Source: Lysobacter enzymogenes (GTDB lineage Bacteria; Pseudomonadota; Gammaproteobacteria; Xanthomonadales; Xanthomonadaceae). From it: a DNA stretch of 64,000 bases. The position numbers were made by a program, and so were the translations under genes. The stretch is taken from contig NZ_CP067395.1 in the NCBI RefSeq assembly GCF_017355525.1, forward strand, positions 744,001 to 808,000, written 5' to 3'. The notes under the pieces were generated by a model that did not search any database, had not been told where the DNA came from, and was given only the letters and a program-made list of their open reading frames with translations. Shown piece by piece: positions 44,574 to 55,555 of this stretch (its first letter is position 1; the number at the start of each line of letters is the position of its first letter).

Positions 44574-44977
44574 GGCGATGGCTCTGCGCGCGGGGACGCC
44601 CGAGCCTAACCCGCGTCCGTGGCAGCGGTGTGGCCGCGACGGCCGGCGCGGTTTGGCGTGGCGGGTGCGGATTGCGGATGCGGCCGCGTTTGCGCGAGCG
44701 AACCGGGTTCCGATGCGATTCGGCCGAGCGCAGTCGCCGGTACGAACGAAGAAGCGTCTGCGCAACACAGACATTCTTCTCTTGAGAAACAGGACGACCG
44801 GTCCGCGCCAGCCCCGGCGCGGCGTCCGTTCCGGCTCAAACGGCACAGCCTGCCACCACATCGCGTTCACGCCGGCGGCCGAAGATGGTCGCGGGATTAC
44901 GGTCTTGTAATGCGGACAACCGCGCGCCGCCGGGCGCGTTAGCGTTAACCGACTCCCCCTCCGATCGGATGCAGGCC
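44574..44977. other. Divergent regulatory region, phoD / mdtA
   Basis: These 404 bp are gene-free. An AT-richer patch at 44755-44800 (ACATTCTTCTCTTGAGAAAC) may hold a promoter. Frames across it are Arg/Pro-rich and unsupported. Confidence 0.5.
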
Positions 44978-46282
44978 ATGGGCTCGACGCCGAACGCCAG
45001 TCCCGCACCGCCGCCGCCTGCCGCCGCTGTGCGCGACTCCTGGCCGCGCCGCCATCGCGGCGTGTTGCTGACCTTGCTCGGCGTCGCCGCGCTGCTGGCG
45101 CTGGCGTGGTGGCTGGTGCACGGCCGCGCCGCGAACGAGCGCGGCAACCGCCGGCCCACCGCGACCGTCGGCATCGCCGTGGCCCGCGCCGGTTCGATCC
45201 CGATCACCCTGGAGGCCCTGGGCACGGTCACGCCGCTGGCGACCGCGACGGTGCGCCCGCAGGTGTCGGGCAACATCGTCGAGATCGCGTTCAAGGAAGG
45301 GCAGACGGTGCGCCAGGGCGAGGTGCTGCTGCGGATCGATCCGCGGCCGTTCCAGCTCGCGCTGGACCAGGCGCGCGGCGCGCTGGCGCGCGACGAGGCG
45401 CAGTTGCAGGTGGCGCGTCTGACCCTGAAACGCTACGCGCCGCTGGCCCACGACCAGACCATCGCGCAACAGGACTACGACACCCAGGCGGCGACGGTGC
45501 AACAGCTCACCGGCGTGGTCGCCGCCGACCGCGCGGCGATCGGCACCGCGTCGCTGAATCTCGATTACACCCAGGTGCGCGCGCCGATCGCCGGCCGGGT
45601 CGGCCTGCGCGTGGTCGATCTGGGCAACTACGTGACGCCCGGCGACGCCGCGGGCGTGGCGGTGATTTCCGCGGTGAGTCCGATCGATGTCGAGTTCACC
45701 GCGCCGCAGGACGATCTGCCGCGGATCCAGGCGCGGCTGGCGCGCGGCGATCCGCCGGCGGCGACCGTGCTCGACCGCACCCGCACCCAGGTGCTGGGTC
45801 AGGGCCGTTTCCTGACCCTCGACAACGCGATCGACCCCGGCACCGGCACGGTCAAGGCCAAGGCGCGTTTCGGCAACGACGACGCGCGTTTGTTCCCGAG
45901 CCAGTTCGTCAACGTGCGGGTGCTGCTGGACACCTTGCCCGATGCGGTGACCGTGCCGGCCGCAGCGCTGCGCACCGGGCCGAACGGCGATTTCGTCTAC
46001 GTCGTCGGCGCCGACCGCAAGGCGCAGCTGCGCAAAGTGACGCGCGGTCCCGCGGCCGGCGACACGGTGGCGGTGACGCAGGGGCTCAAGCTCGGCGAGC
46101 AGGTGGTGATCTCCGGCGGCGACCAGCTCAGCGACGGCGCCGCGGTGCGCCTGCCGGGCGACGCCGGCGCGAGCGGCGCGAACGGTGCAGGCAAAGCGGC
46201 CGGCGGCGAAGGCCGCGGCCACCGCCGCGCGCACGGCGCAGCGGGCGAGGGCGGCGCAAGCCAGCGCGGCGAGGGGCAATGA
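44978..46282 (+). CDS. mdtA: RND efflux periplasmic adaptor MdtA
   Basis: Membrane-fusion protein of 434 residues (ATG 44978; ATG 44969 is equally possible and neither has a strong site). One N-terminal helix ([19 protein letters not shown]) anchors it; lipoyl-like halves with a coiled-coil hairpin follow ([40 protein letters not shown]), then beta-barrel and membrane-proximal domains. It bridges the MdtBC pump to an outer-membrane channel. The C-terminal 60 residues are Gly/Ala/Arg-rich. Its stop overlaps the mdtB start. Confidence 0.92.
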   Translation: MGSTPNASPAPPPPAAAVRDSWPRRHRGVLLTLLGVAALLALAWWLVHGRAANERGNRRPTATVGIAVARAGSIPITLEALGTVTPLATATVRPQVSGNIVEIAFKEGQTVRQGEVLLRIDPRPFQLALDQARGALARDEAQLQVARLTLKRYAPLAHDQTIAQQDYDTQAATVQQLTGVVAADRAAIGTASLNLDYTQVRAPIAGRVGLRVVDLGNYVTPGDAAGVAVISAVSPIDVEFTAPQDDLPRIQARLARGDPPAATVLDRTRTQVLGQGRFLTLDNAIDPGTGTVKAKARFGNDDARLFPSQFVNVRVLLDTLPDAVTVPAAALRTGPNGDFVYVVGADRKAQLRKVTRGPAAGDTVAVTQGLKLGEQVVISGGDQLSDGAAVRLPGDAGASGANGAGKAAGGEGRGHRRAHGAAGEGGASQRGEGQ

Positions 46283-49200
46283 ATCCCTCGCGCCCCTTCA
46301 TCCTGCGCCCGGTCGCCACCTCGCTGCTGATGGCGGCGATCGTGCTGGCCGGGCTGGCCGGGTTCCGCCTGCTGCCGCTGTCGGCGCTGCCGGAAGTCGA
46401 TTACCCGACCATCCAGGTGCAGACCGCCTATCCCGGCGCCAGCCCGGAAGTGATGGCGCATACCGTCACCGCGCCGCTGGAGCGCCAGTTCGGCCAGATG
46501 TCGGGCCTGCGCCGGATGAGTTCGACCAGCGCCGCCGGCGCCTCGGTCATCACCTTGCAGTTCGACCTCGACCAGACCCTGGACGTGGCCGAACAGGAAG
46601 TGCAGGCGGCGATCAACGCCGGCGGCAACCTGCTGCCGGCCGACCTGCCGGCGCCGCCGGTGTACGCCAAGGTCAATCCGGCCGATGCGCCGGTGCTGAC
46701 GCTCGCGGTGACCTCCGACACCTTGCCGCTGACCAAGGTCCAGGACCTGGTCAACACGCGTCTGGCCCAGGGCATTTCCCAGGTCGGCGGCGTCGGCCTG
46801 GTCTCGCTCAGCGGCGGCAACCGGCCGGCGGTGCGGATCCAGGCCGATCCGCAGTTGCTGGCCTCGTACGGCCTGGGCATCGACAGCCTGCGATCGGTCA
46901 TCGCCAGCGGCAACGCCAGCGGCGCCAAGGGCAGCTTCGACGGGCCCAGCCGTTCCTACGCGATCGACGCCAACGATCAGCTGACCAGCGCTGCGCAATA
47001 CCAGGACCTCATCGTCGCCTGGCGCGACAACGCGCCGATCCGTCTGCGCGATGTCGCCCACGTGGTCGAAAGCGCCGAGAACGTGCGCCTCGGCGCGTGG
47101 TCGGGGCTGACCCCGGCGATCATCGTCAACGTCCAGCGCCAGCCCGGCGCCAACGTCATCGCCACCGTCGATGCGATCAAGCAACGCCTGCCCGAATTGC
47201 AGGCGGGCCTGCCGGCCGGGCTCAAGGTCGAACTGCTCAGCGACCGCACCGCCGGCATCCGCGCCTCGGTGCGCGACGTCGAATTCGAGCTGCTGCTGGC
47301 GATCGCGCTGGTGGTCGCGGTGATCCTGGCGTTCCTGCGCAGCGTCGCGGCCACGGTCATCGCGAGCCTGGCGGTGCCGATCTCGCTGATCGGCACGTTC
47401 GGGGCGATGTACCTGCTCGGTTTCAGCCTCGACAACCTCAGCCTGATGGCGCTGACCATCGCCACCGGCTTCGTGGTCGACGACGCGATCGTGATGATCG
47501 AGAACATCTCGCGCTACATCGAGCGCGGCGAGCCGCCGTTCCAGGCCGCGCTGAAGGGCGCGCGCCAGATCGGCTTCACCATCATCTCGCTGACGGTGTC
47601 GCTGATCGCGGTGCTGATCCCGCTGCTGTTCATGGGCGACGTGGTCGGGCGGCTGTTCCGCGAGTTCGCGATCACCCTGGCGATCACCATCGTGATCTCG
47701 GCGGTGGTGTCGCTGACCCTGACCCCGATGCTGGCGGCGCGCTGGCTCAAGCCGGGCGGACACGACGAGCACGACGGCTTCATCGCCCGCGCGATCGAAC
47801 GCTACGGCGTCGCCCTGGACTGGGTGCTGGCGCGGCAGGGCGCGACCCTGCTGGTCGCGGCGGCGACGCTGGCGCTGACGGTGCTGCTGTACATCGTCAT
47901 TCCCAAGGGCCTGTTCCCGGTCCAGGATACCGGCCAGCTGCAGGCGCAGGTGCGCTACAACCGCGAGGTGTCCTACGCCGGCATGGCGCAAGCGCAGCAG
48001 GCGGTGGCCAAGGCGCTGCTGGCCGATCCCGACGTGGCCTCGCTGAGTTCCTACATCGGCGTGGACGGCGCCAACACCACGCTGCTGTCGGCCGGGCGCA
48101 TGCTGATCGACCTCAAGGACGCGCGCAGTTCTTCGCAGGAAGCGATCATGCAGCGCCTGCGCGAACGCGCCGCCGCGGTGCCCGGCGCGAGCCTGTACGT
48201 GCAGCCGGTGCAGGACCTGACGATCGATGCCGAAACCGGGCCGACCCAGAACCGCTTTTCGATCCAGGGTTCCGACCAGGCCGCGGTCGACCGCACCGCG
48301 CAGACCTTGGTCGCGAAGCTGCGCGACCTGCCGCAACTGCGCCACGTCGTCACCGACGCCGGCGCCACCGGCACCGCCGCCTACGTGGCGATCGACCGCG
48401 ACAGCGCCGCGCGCATGAACATCAGCGCCTCGACCGTCGATGAGGCGCTGTACAGCGCGTTCGGCCAGCGCATCGTCTCGACCATCTTCAACGAGACCTC
48501 GCAGTACCGGGTGATCCTGGAAGCGGCGCCGGGCCTGGCGACCAGCCCGGCCGACCTCGGCCGCCTGCACCTGCCGACCGCGACCGCGCCGACGCCGCTG
48601 TCGGCGATCGCCAGCGTCGGCGAACGGCCCGCGCCGTTGCAGGTCGATCACGTCGCCCAGTTCCCCGCGGCGACGGTCGGCTTCGACACCGCGCCGGGCG
48701 TGTCGCTCGGCAGCGCGGTCGACGCGATCCGCGCGGTCGCCGCGCAGGCGAACCTGCCGGCCGGGGTCAGCCTGTCGTTCCTCGGCGCCGCCAACGCCTA
48801 CGAGGCCTCGCTGCAGAACGAGCTGTGGCTGATCCTGGCCGCGGTGGTGTGCGTGTACATCGTGCTCGGCGTGTTGTACGAGAGCTACATTCATCCGCTG
48901 ACGATCCTGTCGACGCTGCCCTCGGCCGGCGTCGGCGCGCTGCTGGCGCTGATGCTGAGCGGCTCGGACCTCGGCGTGATCGGGATCATCGGCATCATCC
49001 TGCTGATCGGCATCGTCAAGAAGAACGCGATCATGATGATCGACTTCGCGATCGAGGCCGAACGCGAGCAGGGCATGGCGCCGCTGGCGGCGATCCGGCA
49101 GGCGGCGCTGCTGCGGTTCCGGCCGATCCTGATGACCACGCTGGCGGCGCTGTTCGCCGCGGTGCCGCTGATGCTCGGCTGGGGCGAGGGCTCGGAGCTG

Positions 49201-49377
49201 CGCCGGCCGCTGGGCATCGCGATCTTCGGCGGCCTGATCCTGAGCCAGATCCTGACCTTGTTCACCACGCCGGTGGTGTATCTGGCGTTCGACCGGCTCG
49301 GCAAGCGCGGCGCGCGCGCGGCGGGCGGCGCCGCGGCCAGCGCGGCCCCGGCGCCGGGAACGGAACCGCGCGCATGA
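46279..49377 (+). CDS. mdtB: RND multidrug efflux pump subunit MdtB
   Basis: Inner-membrane proton-driven exporter of 1032 residues with 12 predicted helices and two large periplasmic loops. The start ATG lies in the mdtA stop (ATGA). The conserved transmembrane Asp pair lies in [20 protein letters not shown] near residue 400. Family landmarks are [20 protein letters not shown] at the N terminus and [18 protein letters not shown] near 915. With MdtC it forms a heterotrimer. No tolC-like gene is visible in the window. Confidence 0.94.
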   Translation: MNPSRPFILRPVATSLLMAAIVLAGLAGFRLLPLSALPEVDYPTIQVQTAYPGASPEVMAHTVTAPLERQFGQMSGLRRMSSTSAAGASVITLQFDLDQTLDVAEQEVQAAINAGGNLLPADLPAPPVYAKVNPADAPVLTLAVTSDTLPLTKVQDLVNTRLAQGISQVGGVGLVSLSGGNRPAVRIQADPQLLASYGLGIDSLRSVIASGNASGAKGSFDGPSRSYAIDANDQLTSAAQYQDLIVAWRDNAPIRLRDVAHVVESAENVRLGAWSGLTPAIIVNVQRQPGANVIATVDAIKQRLPELQAGLPAGLKVELLSDRTAGIRASVRDVEFELLLAIALVVAVILAFLRSVAATVIASLAVPISLIGTFGAMYLLGFSLDNLSLMALTIATGFVVDDAIVMIENISRYIERGEPPFQAALKGARQIGFTIISLTVSLIAVLIPLLFMGDVVGRLFREFAITLAITIVISAVVSLTLTPMLAARWLKPGGHDEHDGFIARAIERYGVALDWVLARQGATLLVAAATLALTVLLYIVIPKGLFPVQDTGQLQAQVRYNREVSYAGMAQAQQAVAKALLADPDVASLSSYIGVDGANTTLLSAGRMLIDLKDARSSSQEAIMQRLRERAAAVPGASLYVQPVQDLTIDAETGPTQNRFSIQGSDQAAVDRTAQTLVAKLRDLPQLRHVVTDAGATGTAAYVAIDRDSAARMNISASTVDEALYSAFGQRIVSTIFNETSQYRVILEAAPGLATSPADLGRLHLPTATAPTPLSAIASVGERPAPLQVDHVAQFPAATVGFDTAPGVSLGSAVDAIRAVAAQANLPAGVSLSFLGAANAYEASLQNELWLILAAVVCVYIVLGVLYESYIHPLTILSTLPSAGVGALLALMLSGSDLGVIGIIGIILLIGIVKKNAIMMIDFAIEAEREQGMAPLAAIRQAALLRFRPILMTTLAALFAAVPLMLGWGEGSELRRPLGIAIFGGLILSQILTLFTTPVVYLAFDRLGKRGARAAGGAAASAAPAPGTEPRA

Positions 49378-52300
49378 ACCTGTCGGCGCCGTTCGTGCGC
49401 AGGCCGATCGGCACCGTGCTGCTGACCGCGGGCCTGGCGCTGAGCGGCATCGCCGCGTTCTTCAGCCTGCCGGTGTCGCCGTTGCCGCAGGTGGATTTCC
49501 CGACCGTCTCGGTCAGCGCCAACCTGCCCGGCGCGAGTCCCGAAACGATGGCTTCGAACGTCGCCACGCCGCTGGAACGGCGCCTGGGCACGATCGCCGA
49601 CGTCACCGAAATGACCTCGCAAAGCTCGACCGGGCAGGCGCGGGTGACCTTGCAGTTCGACCTCAGCCGCAGCATCGACGGCGCCGCGCGCGACGTGATG
49701 GCGGCGATCAACGCCGCGCGCGGCGACCTGCCGGCTACGCTCAAGAGCAATCCCAGCTACCGCAAGGTCAACCCGGCCGACGCGCCGATCATGATCGTGG
49801 CGATGACCTCGGCCAGCCGCACGCCGGGGCAGATCTACGAAGCGGCGACCAACATCGTCCAGCAGACCCTGTCGCAGGTCGACGGCGTCGGCGACGTCGA
49901 GATCGGCGGCGGTTCGCTGCCGGCGGTGCGGGTGGAGATCAATCCTTACGCGCTGAACCGCTACGGCATCGGCCTGGAGGACGTGCGCGCGGCGATTTCG
50001 GCGGCCAACGCGAACCGGCCCAAGGGCGTGGTCGAAGACGGCGAGCGCGCGCTGCAGATCTACACCAACGACACCGGCCAGAGCGCGGCCGACTTCCGCG
50101 ACCTGGTGGTGGCCTGGCGCGACAACGCCGCGGTGCGGCTGCGCGACGTGGCGCGGGTGATCGACAGCGTCGAGGACGTGCACACCATGGGCCTGTTCAA
50201 CGGCCGGCCCGCGGTGGTCGCGGTGATCAGCCGCCAGCCCGGCGCCAACATCATCCGCACCGTCGACGGCGTGCGCGCGGCGCTGCCGACCTTGAAGAAG
50301 CAACTGCCGGCCGACATCGAACTGTCGATCGCCTCCGACCGCACCAACACCATCCGCGCCTCGCTCGACGAAGTCGGCGCGACCCTGGCGATCGCCCTGG
50401 TGCTGGTGATCCTGGTGGTCGGCGCGTTCCTGCGCAGCTGGCGCGCGACCCTGGTGCCGGGCGTGGCGGTGACCGTGTCGATCCTCGGCGCGGTCGCGGT
50501 CATGTACCTGCTCGGTTTCAGCCTCAACAACCTCAGCCTGATGGCGTTGACCATCGCCACCGGCTTCGTCGTCGACGACGCCATCGTGGTGGTGGAGAAC
50601 ACCAGCCGCCATCTGGAACGCGGCATGGACCGGTTCCAGGCCGCGCTGCTCGGCGCGCGCGAGGTCGGCTTCACCGTGGTCTCGATCAGCCTGTCGCTGG
50701 TCGCGGTGTTCATCCCCTTGCTGTTCATGGGCGGCATCGTCGGCCGGCTGTTCCGCGAGTTCGCGGTGACCCTGTCGGCGGCGGTGCTGATCTCGCTGCT
50801 GGTGTCGCTGACCACCACCCCGATGATGTGCGCGTGGCTGCTGCGGCCGCAGGCGCAGGAAAAGCCGCCGGGGCGCGTGGGCGCATGGCTGGAGCGCAGC
50901 CTGGAGCGGGTGCGCCAGACCTACGGCGCCAGCTTGCGCTGGGCGCTGGCGCATACCGGCACGATGCTGGCTTTGCTGGCGCTGACCGTGGTCCTCAACG
51001 GCTATTTGTTCGTCAAGATTCCCAAGGGCTTCTTTCCCGAGCAGGACACCGGCCAGATGACCGGCGGCCTGCGCGCGGACCAGAGCATTTCGTTCCAGGC
51101 GATGCAGGGCAAGCTCAAGGAAATCGTCGACTTGGTGCGGCGCGACCCCGCGGTGGCGAGCGTGGTCGGCTTCACCGGCGGCTCGCGCGCCGGCGGCGGT
51201 TTCGTGTTCCTGACCCTCAAGCCCAAGCCCGCGCGCAAGGACAGCAGCGAGCAGGTGATCGCGCGGCTGCGCCCGCAGCTGATGCGGATCAGCGGCGCGA
51301 CCTTGTTCCTCAACCCGGTCCAGGACGTGCGCCTGGGCGGGCGCTCGAGCAACTCGACCTACCAGTACACGCTCAAGAGCGACAACAGCGGCGACCTGCG
51401 GGTCTGGGCCGACAAGCTGACCGCGGCGATGAAGCAGCAGCCGGAGCTGACCGACGTGGATTCCGACACCCAGCCGCACGGGGTCGAAAGCTACGTCAGC
51501 ATCGACCGCGCCACCGCCTCGCGCCTCGGCATCGCTCCGGTCGACATCGACAACGCGCTGTACGACGCGTTCGGCCAGCGCCAGGTCTCGACCATCTACA
51601 AGAACCTCAACCAGTACCACGTGATCCAGGAAGTCGATCCGGCCTATGCGCGCGATCCTTCCGCGTTGAACGATCTGTACGTGCCCGCACACGCCACCCC
51701 GGCGGTGACCCAGGTCCAGTCCGGCCCGACCGCCGCGCCGGTGCGCGGCGCCTCGCAAGGCAATGCGCTGACCCAGAGCCCGCGGCAGATGGTGCCGCTG
51801 TCGGCGATCGCGCGCTTCGCCGATGCGGCCGCGCCGACTTCGATCAACCACCAGGACGCGCAGCTGGCGACCACGGTCTCGTTCAACCTCGCGCCCGGCC
51901 GCTCGCTCAGCGACGCCCAGGACGCGATCGCCCGCGCGCAGGCGCAGATCGGCCTGCCGGCCAACGTGCACGGCAGTTTCCAGGGCACCGCCAAGGCCTT
52001 CCAGGACACCGCCAAGAGCCAGCCGCTGCTGATCCTGGCGGCGATCGTGGCGATCTACATCGTGCTCGGCATCCTCTACGAAAGCCTGATCCACCCCTTG
52101 ACCGTGCTGTCGACGCTGCCCTCGGCCGGGATCGGCGCGGTGCTGGCGCTGATGCTGCTGCGCATGGAGTTCTCGGTGATCGCGCTGATCGGGCTGGTGC
52201 TGCTGATCGGCATCGTCAAGAAGAACGCGATCCTGATCATCGACTTCGCCCTCGACGCGGAACGCGCGCGCGGGCTGGACGCGCGCAAGGCGATCTTTGA

Positions 52301-52571
52301 GGCCTCGATGCTGCGTTTCCGTCCGATCCTGATGACCACCCTGGCCGCCGCGCTCGGCGCGCTGCCGCTGGCGATCGGATTCGGCGAAGGCGCCGAACTG
52401 CGCCAGCCGCTCGGCGTGGCGATCATCGGCGGCTTGATGGCGAGCCAGGTGCTGACCTTGCTGACCACGCCGGTGGTGTACTGCTGCCTCGACAAACTGC
52501 GTCGGCCCGGCAAGAACGAGGCGTGGCTGGCGCGGGCGGGCGATGCGGGCGAGGCAGAGCAGCCGGCTTGA
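49374..52571 (+). CDS. mdtC: RND multidrug efflux pump subunit MdtC
   Basis: Second pump subunit, 1065 residues, paralogous to MdtB. ATG 49374 overlaps the mdtB stop. Typical segments are [40 protein letters not shown] near 400 and [20 protein letters not shown] near 950. Between about residues 780 and 810 there is a low-complexity insertion ([20 protein letters not shown]) that MdtB lacks. The three genes overlap and form one operon. E. coli has mdtD and baeSR downstream; here a minus-strand lipoprotein follows instead. Confidence 0.94.
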   Translation: MNLSAPFVRRPIGTVLLTAGLALSGIAAFFSLPVSPLPQVDFPTVSVSANLPGASPETMASNVATPLERRLGTIADVTEMTSQSSTGQARVTLQFDLSRSIDGAARDVMAAINAARGDLPATLKSNPSYRKVNPADAPIMIVAMTSASRTPGQIYEAATNIVQQTLSQVDGVGDVEIGGGSLPAVRVEINPYALNRYGIGLEDVRAAISAANANRPKGVVEDGERALQIYTNDTGQSAADFRDLVVAWRDNAAVRLRDVARVIDSVEDVHTMGLFNGRPAVVAVISRQPGANIIRTVDGVRAALPTLKKQLPADIELSIASDRTNTIRASLDEVGATLAIALVLVILVVGAFLRSWRATLVPGVAVTVSILGAVAVMYLLGFSLNNLSLMALTIATGFVVDDAIVVVENTSRHLERGMDRFQAALLGAREVGFTVVSISLSLVAVFIPLLFMGGIVGRLFREFAVTLSAAVLISLLVSLTTTPMMCAWLLRPQAQEKPPGRVGAWLERSLERVRQTYGASLRWALAHTGTMLALLALTVVLNGYLFVKIPKGFFPEQDTGQMTGGLRADQSISFQAMQGKLKEIVDLVRRDPAVASVVGFTGGSRAGGGFVFLTLKPKPARKDSSEQVIARLRPQLMRISGATLFLNPVQDVRLGGRSSNSTYQYTLKSDNSGDLRVWADKLTAAMKQQPELTDVDSDTQPHGVESYVSIDRATASRLGIAPVDIDNALYDAFGQRQVSTIYKNLNQYHVIQEVDPAYARDPSALNDLYVPAHATPAVTQVQSGPTAAPVRGASQGNALTQSPRQMVPLSAIARFADAAAPTSINHQDAQLATTVSFNLAPGRSLSDAQDAIARAQAQIGLPANVHGSFQGTAKAFQDTAKSQPLLILAAIVAIYIVLGILYESLIHPLTVLSTLPSAGIGAVLALMLLRMEFSVIALIGLVLLIGIVKKNAILIIDFALDAERARGLDARKAIFEASMLRFRPILMTTLAAALGALPLAIGFGEGAELRQPLGVAIIGGLMASQVLTLLTTPVVYCCLDKLRRPGKNEAWLARAGDAGEAEQPA

Positions 52572-52602
52572 ACGTCGGCGGGCCGCCGCGGGCGCAACCC
52601 GG

Positions 52603-52947
52603 CTACTGCACGAGCTGTTCGGCCTCGACCGAAAACAACTGCCAGCGGCCGTCGAGCTTCTGGTACGACAGCCCGGCGTTGCGCGGTTCGCAGCCGCGGC
52701 CCGGATCGCCGACCGGCAGGCAGAAATAGACCTCGACATCGGCGCCGTCGCGGCGGCCGTCGGTGAATTCGATGCGTTCGAGCCGGGCCTTGGCCGGAAT
52801 CGCGCCGGTGGTCTGCAAGGTCGCGAAGTCTTCGCGGATCTGCCGGTCCGGCACGGTCGAGGTGCAGGCGGCCAACGCCGTCGCGGCCAGTACGGCGGCG
52901 GCGATGCGGGCGAAACGGCGCAGGGCGCGGGCGGAACGACGGTCCAT
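52603..52947 (-). CDS. Predicted lipoprotein, unknown function
   Basis: Exported protein of 114 residues. Start ATG 52947 (MDRRSARALRRFARIAAAVL) gives a signal peptide with lipobox ALAAC; the 53019 frame would add 24 residues. The mature part is beta-rich (LERIEFTDGRRDGADVEVYF), contains two further cysteines and ends QLFSVEAEQLVQ. I do not recognise the family. Convergent with mdtC, 31 bp between the stops. Confidence 0.8.
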   Translation of the reverse strand: MDRRSARALRRFARIAAAVLAATALAACTSTVPDRQIREDFATLQTTGAIPAKARLERIEFTDGRRDGADVEVYFCLPVGDPGRGCEPRNAGLSYQKLDGRWQLFSVEAEQLVQ

Positions 52948-53177
52948 GTCGGTGAGGGCGCTGGCGGCCTCCTTGGCCGCGGGAGTGGCGATGATTCGCG
53001 ATGCCCGCCGCGAACGCAAGCACCGAAGCGCACCGCGACGGCCGCACCGAAGCGCGAACGGGTTGGCGCTTTCGAGGACGACAACGGCGCAACGGCGCGG
53101 CGGCGGCCGCTACGACAGGCAGGCGACAGCCGCCGCGCCTAAGGTCGCGCCCCTTCTCCGCGACACAGACAGAACCG

Positions 53178-53921
53178 ATGAGACTCCCGCTGTTCGCCGC
53201 CGCCGCCGCCGCGGCGCTGCTGGCGCTGGCCGCGCCCGCGCAGGCCCAGACCTATCTGTTCCAGGACGAGTTCGACGGTCCCGCCGGCGCCCAGCCCGAT
53301 CCGGCCAAGTGGCAGCAGCAGACCGGCTGCGAATGGGGCAACGGCGCCGAAGACCAGTGCTACACCGACGGCGGCCGCAACGCCGCGCTGAACGGCAGCG
53401 GCCAACTGGTGATCCGCGCCCGCCGCGAGGACTACCACGGCTATCGCTACACCTCGGCGCGGCTGATGAGCCGCGCGAGCCATCGCGGCGGCCGGGTGCA
53501 GGTGCGCGCGCGCATGTCGCGCTGGCAATCCGGCGCGTGGCCGGCGATCTGGACCCTGGGCCAGCCCGAAGCGCTGTGGCCGCGCCACGGCGAGCTGGAC
53601 CTGATGGAGAACGGCCTCAACGGCTCGCGCTGGCGTCCCGAATACCACGTGCACAGCGACAGTTCGGGCGAGGGCGGCGAGTTCGCGGTCGATGCGACCC
53701 AGTGGCACGTCTACGAAGCGCGCTGGCGTCCCGGCGCGCAGGGCGCGGCCGAGTTCTACGTCGACGGTCGGCGCGTGCGCAGCCTGCCGTTCGCCGTGCC
53801 CGAGGCGTCGCCGGCGACGGTGCTGCTGAACATCGCGGTCGGCTCGTTCGCCGGCGCGCCGGATGCGGCGCTCGACAGCACCCTGACCGTCGACTACGTG
53901 CGCGTGTCGGCATGGCCGTGA
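53178..53921 (+). CDS. Secreted glycoside hydrolase family 16 beta-glucanase
   Basis: Exported endo-beta-glucanase-like enzyme of 247 residues. A signal peptide (RLPLFAAAAAAALLALAAPA then QAQ) is followed by the GH16 opening LFQDEFDGP and the catalytic GELDLMEN (residues 138-145), giving E139 nucleophile, D141 and E144 acid/base. Aromatic surroundings (WPAIWTLG) and ADAT-QWHVYEARW are typical of laminarinase-type GH16. Beta-1,3-glucan is a plausible substrate, fitting fungal-cell-wall lysis in Lysobacter. Start ATG lacks a strong ribosome binding site. Confidence 0.92.
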   Translation: MRLPLFAAAAAAALLALAAPAQAQTYLFQDEFDGPAGAQPDPAKWQQQTGCEWGNGAEDQCYTDGGRNAALNGSGQLVIRARREDYHGYRYTSARLMSRASHRGGRVQVRARMSRWQSGAWPAIWTLGQPEALWPRHGELDLMENGLNGSRWRPEYHVHSDSSGEGGEFAVDATQWHVYEARWRPGAQGAAEFYVDGRRVRSLPFAVPEASPATVLLNIAVGSFAGAPDAALDSTLTVDYVRVSAWP

Positions 53922-53977
53922 ACCGCGACGCCGCGCGCACGACCGCGCGCATTCCTCCCACCGACGCCAGGACCCGC

Positions 53978-55405
53978 ATGCACGCTCACGTTCGCTCACG
54001 CCCCTTGAACATCGTGGTGTCGGCCGTCGCCGCCGCGGCCATCGCCGCGCTGGCGTTCGCCGCCCAGGTCGCGATCGCCGCGCCCGCGGCCAACGCCAGC
54101 GTCGATTTCGGCGCCCGCGGCCGGCCGACCTCGGCCTATTCGCTCGGCTCCACCGTGTCCACCTTCGCCGACGGCGGCAGCAATCTGATCAAGGGGCCGG
54201 CACGCGCGCAGTGGCGGCAGTACTTGCACGATCTCGGGCCGCTGGTGTGGCGCATTCCGCTGTTCCACCACGACGGCCAGGTCGGTTCGGCCGCCGGCGG
54301 CATCCACGGAGGCAACGAGGGCGAGGCCTACATCCGCGCGATCAAGGACATCGACGGCATCCCGATGATCGCGGTCGGCGGCAGCACCGGCGACAACGAC
54401 ATCCGCGCCGCCGACGCCGCGGCCCTGGTGCGTTACTTCAACGACGGCGGCGGCCAGCGCGGCGGGCCGGTGCTGGACTACATCGTCGGCAACGAACCCG
54501 ACAACGGCTTCGGCCTGGACCCCTACCTCAACGGCGGCAACGGCAGCGACGGCTTCCACGCCATCGCCGCCGCGATGCGCGCGGCCAGCGCGCAGCCGCT
54601 GTCGTTGGCGGGGCCGTCGCTGGTGACCTGGGCGGACTACAAATACGCCGACTTCCGCAAGTTCTTCGCCGCCGCCCACGCCGACACCGACGTGGTCGAC
54701 TTCCACAAGTACGGCAAGGGCGAGCCGCTCGACAACCTGCGCGCCACCGGCGATTACGGCGCCGCCATCGCCTGGCTGCGCGCGGAGATCGACCGCAGCT
54801 TCGGCGCGCGCGCGCCGGGCATCGCGATCCAGCTCGGCGAGTTCAACTACAACTCGTGGTACGGCGCGCAGTGGCGCGGCGCGTTCTACACCTCGCGCAA
54901 CACCGTGCACACCGCTTCGCTGATCGGCCATGTGCTGCGCGCCGGCGGCAACGCGTACCAGTATTCGGACAACAACGGCCCGCTCGGCCTCATCACCGAC
55001 GGCAGCGGCAACAACGACCAGCCCAACGGGCGCCAGCTGCGGCTGCCGGCGTATTGGGGCGTGTCGGCGTGGAGCGGCGGCGCGTGGTCGCGGCGCTACG
55101 GCGAAGTCATGGTCGCGGCGGCGACGCAGCTGCCGGACATGGAGGTGTTCGCGACCGAGCGCCCGCGCAAGATCGTGCTGATCAACAAGTCCGAAAGCGT
55201 GGACCGGCAGGTCGAGCTGGCGCTGACCGGCGCGGTGGCGGGCCGCTACAGCGCGTGGCGCTACGGCCGCGGCATGAATCCGGCCGACTTCGCCGGCGCC
55301 CAGTTCCAGCCGCCGCAGCGCATCGCCGACGGCGCGGCGTACGCGCAGGGACGGCTGTCGCTGGCGGTGCCGTGGATGAGCGTGGTGTTGGCCGACCTGG
55401 ACTGA
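53978..55405 (+). CDS. Secreted glycoside hydrolase, clan GH-A-like (family uncertain)
   Basis: Exported protein of 475 residues with a TIM-barrel glycosidase pattern. The signal peptide runs to about residue 40 (IAALAFAAQVAIAAPAANA). The probable acid/base is E173 (YIVGNEPDNG) and the probable nucleophile E288 (IQLGEFNYNSW), a clan GH-A arrangement in the GH39/GH79-like range. A C-terminal beta domain (KIVLINKSESVDRQVELALT) follows. I cannot assign the family. It starts 56 bp after the GH16 gene, so the two probably act together on a polysaccharide. Confidence 0.8.
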   Translation: MHAHVRSRPLNIVVSAVAAAAIAALAFAAQVAIAAPAANASVDFGARGRPTSAYSLGSTVSTFADGGSNLIKGPARAQWRQYLHDLGPLVWRIPLFHHDGQVGSAAGGIHGGNEGEAYIRAIKDIDGIPMIAVGGSTGDNDIRAADAAALVRYFNDGGGQRGGPVLDYIVGNEPDNGFGLDPYLNGGNGSDGFHAIAAAMRAASAQPLSLAGPSLVTWADYKYADFRKFFAAAHADTDVVDFHKYGKGEPLDNLRATGDYGAAIAWLRAEIDRSFGARAPGIAIQLGEFNYNSWYGAQWRGAFYTSRNTVHTASLIGHVLRAGGNAYQYSDNNGPLGLITDGSGNNDQPNGRQLRLPAYWGVSAWSGGAWSRRYGEVMVAAATQLPDMEVFATERPRKIVLINKSESVDRQVELALTGAVAGRYSAWRYGRGMNPADFAGAQFQPPQRIADGAAYAQGRLSLAVPWMSVVLADLD

Positions 55406-55555
55406 GCGTAGCGCGCGGGCGCCGGCCCAACTGCGGCTGAAGCGCCGGCGCGGCGCAGCCGGGGTTGGTGACAAACGGCAGGGGACGCGGTCGCGGGCTT
55501 GGACGAAGCTCGCGTTCGCCCGCTACCGCCCGTTTCTTCCGCACGGAACCGCCGC

